Positions 5,929 to 8,674 of a DNA stretch of 8,674 bases are shown here, piece by piece (position 1 is the stretch's first letter; every line of letters begins with the position of its first letter). The notes beneath the pieces were generated by a model that was not told the origin of the DNA, made no database searches, and worked only from the letters and a program-made list of their open reading frames with translations. The DNA lies in assembly GCA_027063215.1 (NCBI GenBank), contig JAMOSE010000137.1, positions 1 through 8,674 on the forward strand, in the 5' to 3' direction. Made by a program: the position numbers and the translations under genes. This stretch comes from Sulfurimonas sp. Lineage in GTDB: Bacteria > Campylobacterota > Campylobacteria > Campylobacterales > Sulfurimonadaceae.

Positions 5929-6375
5929 ATGCTAAGTCTATATGATGGTGCGCTCAATGTGCCAAAAATTTTAAAAGAGTGGTATGAAGAGGAGGCACAA
6001 AGTAATTATGGTGCCTATCTGCCTTTTGTAGGAACAGTGAGAAGTGAAGATGGTATAGAAGGGCTGAGTTTTGACATCTATGAGCCTATCTTAGAGTCTT
6101 GGTTTGAGGCATGGCAGCAAAAAGCTAAAGCAAAAGGTGCGATTATCAAGATGGCACACTCCAGAGGGGATGTACTGCTGCATGAGTCCTCTTATATTGC
6201 TGCGGTTTTTTCACCAAAAAGACGTGTTGCGTTGGAGTTTATTGATGCATTTGTAGAAGATTTTAAAGCAAGTGCACCGATCTGGAAATATGACTTAAAA
6301 GATGGCAAACGCATCTATGCAAAAGATCGCTCAACTGCCATTGAAGGAAGTGGAATCTTAGGAGCAAAACAATGA
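5929..6375 (+). CDS. moaE: MoaE, molybdopterin synthase catalytic subunit
   Basis: The 148-residue protein converts cyclic pyranopterin monophosphate (precursor Z) to molybdopterin using sulfur from MoaD. Family landmarks are FVGTVRSEDG (33-42, with R38), LSFDIYEP (46-53), AHSRGDV (76-82), SPKRRVALEF (95-104) and the strongly conserved FKASAPIWK (112-120), whose lysines K113 and K120 match the catalytic Lys119 and Lys126 of E. coli MoaE. Two conserved positions differ from the common form: H-R-x-G reads H-S-R-G, and the His of the later S-x-H-R motif is Lys97. The catalytic lysines are kept, so it is probably active. It starts 3 nt after moaD and overlaps moeA by 4 nt (ATGA), consistent with coupled translation. 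Confidence 0.92.
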   Translation: MLSLYDGALNVPKILKEWYEEEAQSNYGAYLPFVGTVRSEDGIEGLSFDIYEPILESWFEAWQQKAKAKGAIIKMAHSRGDVLLHESSYIAAVFSPKRRVALEFIDAFVEDFKASAPIWKYDLKDGKRIYAKDRSTAIEGSGILGAKQ

Positions 6376-7598
6376 GTATTACAGGAGTAGATTTTATATC
6401 GTATGAGACAAGTCAAAATATGCTGGAGTTACTGCAGGTAAATAACCATCGCTATGAAAGAGTACCGCTGAGTGACTCTTTGGGGCGTGTGTTGGCTGAA
6501 GATATCATTGCTGAGTATAATGATCCGCAGTTTGCTACAGCTTCTATGGACGGTTATGCCGTACGTTATGAAGATCTGCAAAAGGGTGAGCTTGTTGTTC
6601 TTGGTGACAATCCTGCAGGACATGATGAAACAAGAGTTTTGGGTGAGGGTGAGTCGATTAAGACCTTTACCGGATCTATGATGCCAGAAGGAAGTGATAC
6701 GCTCATTCAGATTGAAAATGTTACTTTTGAAGATGGCAGGATTATCATTCATGAGATGGTCGAGCAGGGCAATGCGGTCAGACCTGTGGGTGAGGGATAT
6801 AAAGCCGGAGAAATTCTTATAGAAAAAGGTACAAAGATTACCTTTGCAGAGATTGGTGTCTTGGCAGGGCTAAACTGTGTTATGGTTAAAGTAGCCCTTC
6901 GTCCACGTGTTGCAGTAATTGCAACGGGGAGTGAGATTTTAGATCTGGGTGAAAACTCAGATAATCCTGCACAGATAAGAAGTTCAAACAACTACACCCT
7001 TGCAGCTCTTTTTGAGAGTGCGGGTGCAGAGGTGATTCAGCTTGGAACAGCACCGGATGACAAAGATGCAATTATGCAGACTTTTGAAAATGCACTTGAA
7101 TCAGCAGATATACTGGTAAGTACCGGCGGGGTAAGTGTGGGTGATTATGATTTTGTAAAAGATATCATTCCGCGTTTGGGTGCTGAAGTTGTTTATAAAG
7201 GTGTTGGAATCAAGCCGGGTCGCCATATTCTTGTTGCGCAACGTGGACAGAAGTTTATCTTGGCACTGCCTGGTTTTGCCTACTCTTCAACTGTGACAGC
7301 TATTTTGTATGCTCTACCGCTTATTGCAAAGATGCAAGGCAAACAAAGAGCGTACAAGAAGGTTGCCGCAAAACTGCAGGAAGATTTTAAAAAGCGTAGT
7401 CAATTTACAGAGTTTACAGCCTGTAATGTTGTTGTAGAAGATGGTGAGTATTTTGTAAACTTTGAAGGTAAAAAGGTTGGATCTTCTGCAATTTTAGTCA
7501 ATATGTTGCATAACTCAGGACTAATGATTGCCGGAGAAGAAGATAAATTTTTAGAAAAAGGTACCTATGTATCTGTAATACTCTTGGATGAACTCTAA
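6372..7598 (+). CDS. moeA: MoeA, molybdopterin molybdenumtransferase
   Basis: The 408-residue protein inserts molybdate into adenylated molybdopterin, the last step of Moco assembly. The N-terminal region (about 1-170) has ASMDGYAVRYEDL with the conserved Asp60, plus GDNPAGH and FTGSMMPEG. The MoCF/MogA-like domain (about 175-315) has RVAVIATGSEIL (179-190), STGGVSVGDYDFVKD (250-264), GIKPGRH (279-285) and ALPGFAYSS (298-306). A C-terminal beta-barrel domain follows to the end (about 325-405). The usual LPGNPVS motif of E. coli MoeA is LPGFAYSS here, which I believe is a lineage variant seen in Campylobacterota rather than a defect. Length is typical. It overlaps moaE by 4 nt and the downstream unknown gene by 1 nt (TAATG), so it sits in the middle of a polycistronic Moco operon. 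Whether the metal handled is Mo or W cannot be told from sequence. Confidence 0.94.
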   Translation: MSITGVDFISYETSQNMLELLQVNNHRYERVPLSDSLGRVLAEDIIAEYNDPQFATASMDGYAVRYEDLQKGELVVLGDNPAGHDETRVLGEGESIKTFTGSMMPEGSDTLIQIENVTFEDGRIIIHEMVEQGNAVRPVGEGYKAGEILIEKGTKITFAEIGVLAGLNCVMVKVALRPRVAVIATGSEILDLGENSDNPAQIRSSNNYTLAALFESAGAEVIQLGTAPDDKDAIMQTFENALESADILVSTGGVSVGDYDFVKDIIPRLGAEVVYKGVGIKPGRHILVAQRGQKFILALPGFAYSSTVTAILYALPLIAKMQGKQRAYKKVAAKLQEDFKKRSQFTEFTACNVVVEDGEYFVNFEGKKVGSSAILVNMLHNSGLMIAGEEDKFLEKGTYVSVILLDEL

Positions 7599-8143
7599 TG
7601 AAAGCACTGACAATTAACCATCAGACAAAAGCAATAGCTGAGATAGATATCGAGATGAAAGCAAATACTGTCTATACCTTTTTTAGCTCGATCCTCATTG
7701 ATGAGCTGGAATCTATGAATGAGCATATTATCTATAGTGATGCCAATGCTCTGAGTGAGAAGAAAAAGCCTTATTTTATAGGAGAACAGCTGATCATAGG
7801 GGATGCTTTGATCTTTGGCCGTATTGATTTTAACGATACGGATGTTAAAATTCCAAAAGAAGATCTTGCAGCACTTATAAATTATGAGGTGAGTGATTTT
7901 TACAAAGATGTTTTAGCGCTGCTCTCTACTACAGATATCAATCTTTATCGTACTTTTGAAGTAGAAAAAAACGGTGAAAAGATAGCGCTCAACACCGAAT
8001 GGGTGCTTTATACTTTTAATATTGCCGATGATCGTACAAAAGAGTACTTTATCAATGAACTGCAAAAAGTTTTAGATAGTGGTGAAAATGTAGAAGCGTA
8101 TATGCAGAAGATGGCACAGCTTGCTATGAATGTAGCAGGGTAA
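7598..8143 (+). CDS. Protein of unknown function, last gene of the Moco operon
   Basis: I do not recognise this 181-residue protein. Its ATG overlaps the moeA stop by one base (TAATG) with a weak TTGGA (7584-7588) upstream, so it is most likely translated with moeA. It has no signal peptide and no membrane segment. The composition is acidic and the pattern suggests an alpha/beta N-terminal half (a short strand KALTINH, strand AEIDIEMK, helix SSILIDELESM, strands FIGEQLIIGDALIFGRIDF) and a helical C-terminal half ending in FINELQKVLDSGENVEAYMQKMAQLAMNV style helices, the last with heptad-like spacing. There are no cysteine pairs or histidine clusters that would point to metal binding. Codon use looks like the neighbours, so it is not an obvious import. 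Position alone suggests a link to molybdenum cofactor or a molybdoenzyme, but it could be an unrelated passenger. Confidence 0.85.
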   Translation: MKALTINHQTKAIAEIDIEMKANTVYTFFSSILIDELESMNEHIIYSDANALSEKKKPYFIGEQLIIGDALIFGRIDFNDTDVKIPKEDLAALINYEVSDFYKDVLALLSTTDINLYRTFEVEKNGEKIALNTEWVLYTFNIADDRTKEYFINELQKVLDSGENVEAYMQKMAQLAMNVAG

Positions 8144-8147
8144 AATT

Positions 8148-8170
8148 GATAGAGACAGAAAGTCTCTATC
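8148..8170. terminator. Hairpin between convergent genes, probable bidirectional terminator
   Basis: GATAGAGAC (8148-8156) and GTCTCTATC (8162-8170) form a perfect 9-bp stem with a 5-nt loop. It lies 4 nt after the stop of the 181-aa gene and 3 nt beyond the stop of the minus-strand gene. The downstream T-run is weak on the + strand; on the minus strand AATTTTA follows the stem and is a better fit. Confidence 0.6.
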
Positions 8171-8173
8171 TAG

Positions 8174-8650
8174 TTAGTTCATAGTTGAGAGAGAATTAAA
8201 AACACTTATAAATAGAGAGAGAAAGACAAGTGCTACAAAGATAGCATAAACCCAAACAACCCATTGATTATAGCCACCAACTTCCCGCATAGTCTCTATT
8301 CTTGTCTCAATATCATCAATATTTGCTTCTATTTCTGCTTTTTTCTTTTTATAGCCTTTATAGATAAAGTAGGTAGAAAATCCTCCTGCAAGTACACCGA
8401 CAAGTAATCCTCCAAAAGGTATGATACCTGCTATTAAAGTTACTACAAAAAGAATAAGAGCCGGAATATACTGTTTTCTGTAGAGTAAAAAAGCCCATCC
8501 TCCAAAAAAAGCCCACCAGCTCCAAACCCATTTCATGCTGTCAATACCATTTATATTAAACTTTGAAAAAGCATTTTGGTACCAGAGTGTTTTTTCCGGT
8601 TTGTTTACAAATGCTTCAATCATTGCATTTTCATAATCTTGTTCTTCCAT
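8174..8650 (-). CDS. Small DUF2628-like integral membrane protein
   Basis: The 158-residue protein begins with a soluble stretch of about 38 residues, then WSWWAFFGGWAFLLYRKQY (43-61), the aromatic W-A-F-F-x-G-W...YRK-Y motif typical of DUF2628-type inner-membrane proteins. Hydrophobic segments follow at about 62-77 and 79-97. A charged, probably coiled helix (about 100-122, KKKKAEIEANIDDIETRIE) precedes a last membrane segment at about 129-150. No enzymatic motif is visible and the role of this family is unknown. The start is supported by AAAAGG (minus strand, 8663-8658) 7 nt upstream of the ATG. It converges on the Moco operon and shares the hairpin at 8148-8170; its own promoter would lie beyond the window edge. 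The family assignment is by motif recognition only. Confidence 0.8.
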   Translation of the reverse strand: MEEQDYENAMIEAFVNKPEKTLWYQNAFSKFNINGIDSMKWVWSWWAFFGGWAFLLYRKQYIPALILFVVTLIAGIIPFGGLLVGVLAGGFSTYFIYKGYKKKKAEIEANIDDIETRIETMREVGGYNQWVVWVYAIFVALVFLSLFISVFNSLSTMN

Positions 8651-8674
8651 TTTAAAACCTTTTGTGTTATTTAT

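Noticed and set aside
5652..5957. 101-aa minus-strand frame covering moaD
   Set aside because: It is the antisense of moaD, low complexity (Ser-rich), and would overlap both divergent promoters.
6372..7598. MoeA as a degenerate or inactive copy because LPGNPVS reads LPGFAYSS
   Set aside because: All other motifs (MDGYAV, TGSEIL, GGVSVGDYD, KPGR) are intact and length is normal, so this is more likely a lineage variant.

Overview
The window looks like chromosomal DNA of a Campylobacterota bacterium (the former Epsilonproteobacteria), most likely close to Sulfurimonas or a neighbouring sulfur/hydrogen-oxidising genus. The basis is AT-rich coding sequence, TATAAT-type promoters without a clear -35 box, tightly overlapping genes, a short MqnA of the futalosine menaquinone pathway, and a nitrate/nitrite-sensor-type chemoreceptor. 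The genus is an inference; no rRNA or other marker is present.

Region 1 (1-3452, + strand) is one compact transcription unit. It holds the 3' part of a STAS-domain anti-anti-sigma-like protein, a transmembrane chemoreceptor with a periplasmic NIT (nitrate/nitrite-sensing) domain, and a protein fusing a SpoIIE-type PP2C phosphatase to an RsbW-like ATPase/kinase domain. The gaps are 3 nt and a 1-nt overlap. Together they resemble a partner-switching module: a kinase and phosphatase in one polypeptide acting on a STAS protein, with a chemoreceptor placed between the two genes. This is the most interesting part of the window.

Region 2 (3453-3670) is an intergenic stretch that is mostly a 165-bp MITE-like element. 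It has perfect 23-bp terminal inverted repeats and nested internal palindromes and carries no gene. The promoter and ribosome binding site of the next gene lie just beyond its right end.

Region 3 (3671-5634) is a convergent pair: a short-form malic enzyme (+) and mqnA, chorismate dehydratase (-). The best intrinsic terminator for the malic enzyme gene lies inside the 3' coding end of mqnA. The mqnA start has no Shine-Dalgarno sequence and a TATAAT box only 5 nt upstream, so its mRNA may be leaderless.

Region 4 (5635-8143) has a 69-bp divergent promoter region, then a molybdenum-cofactor operon (+): moaD, moaE, moeA and an unrecognised 181-aa protein, joined by 3-nt gaps or overlaps. MoaD and MoaE make molybdopterin synthase (sulfur insertion into precursor Z/cPMP), and MoeA inserts molybdate into the adenylated dithiolene. 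Molybdoenzymes such as periplasmic nitrate reductase are plausible clients, but none is encoded here.

Region 5 (8144-8674) holds a perfect 9-bp-stem hairpin between convergent genes, then a small DUF2628-like membrane protein on the - strand. No tRNA, rRNA, CRISPR array or transposase gene was found.
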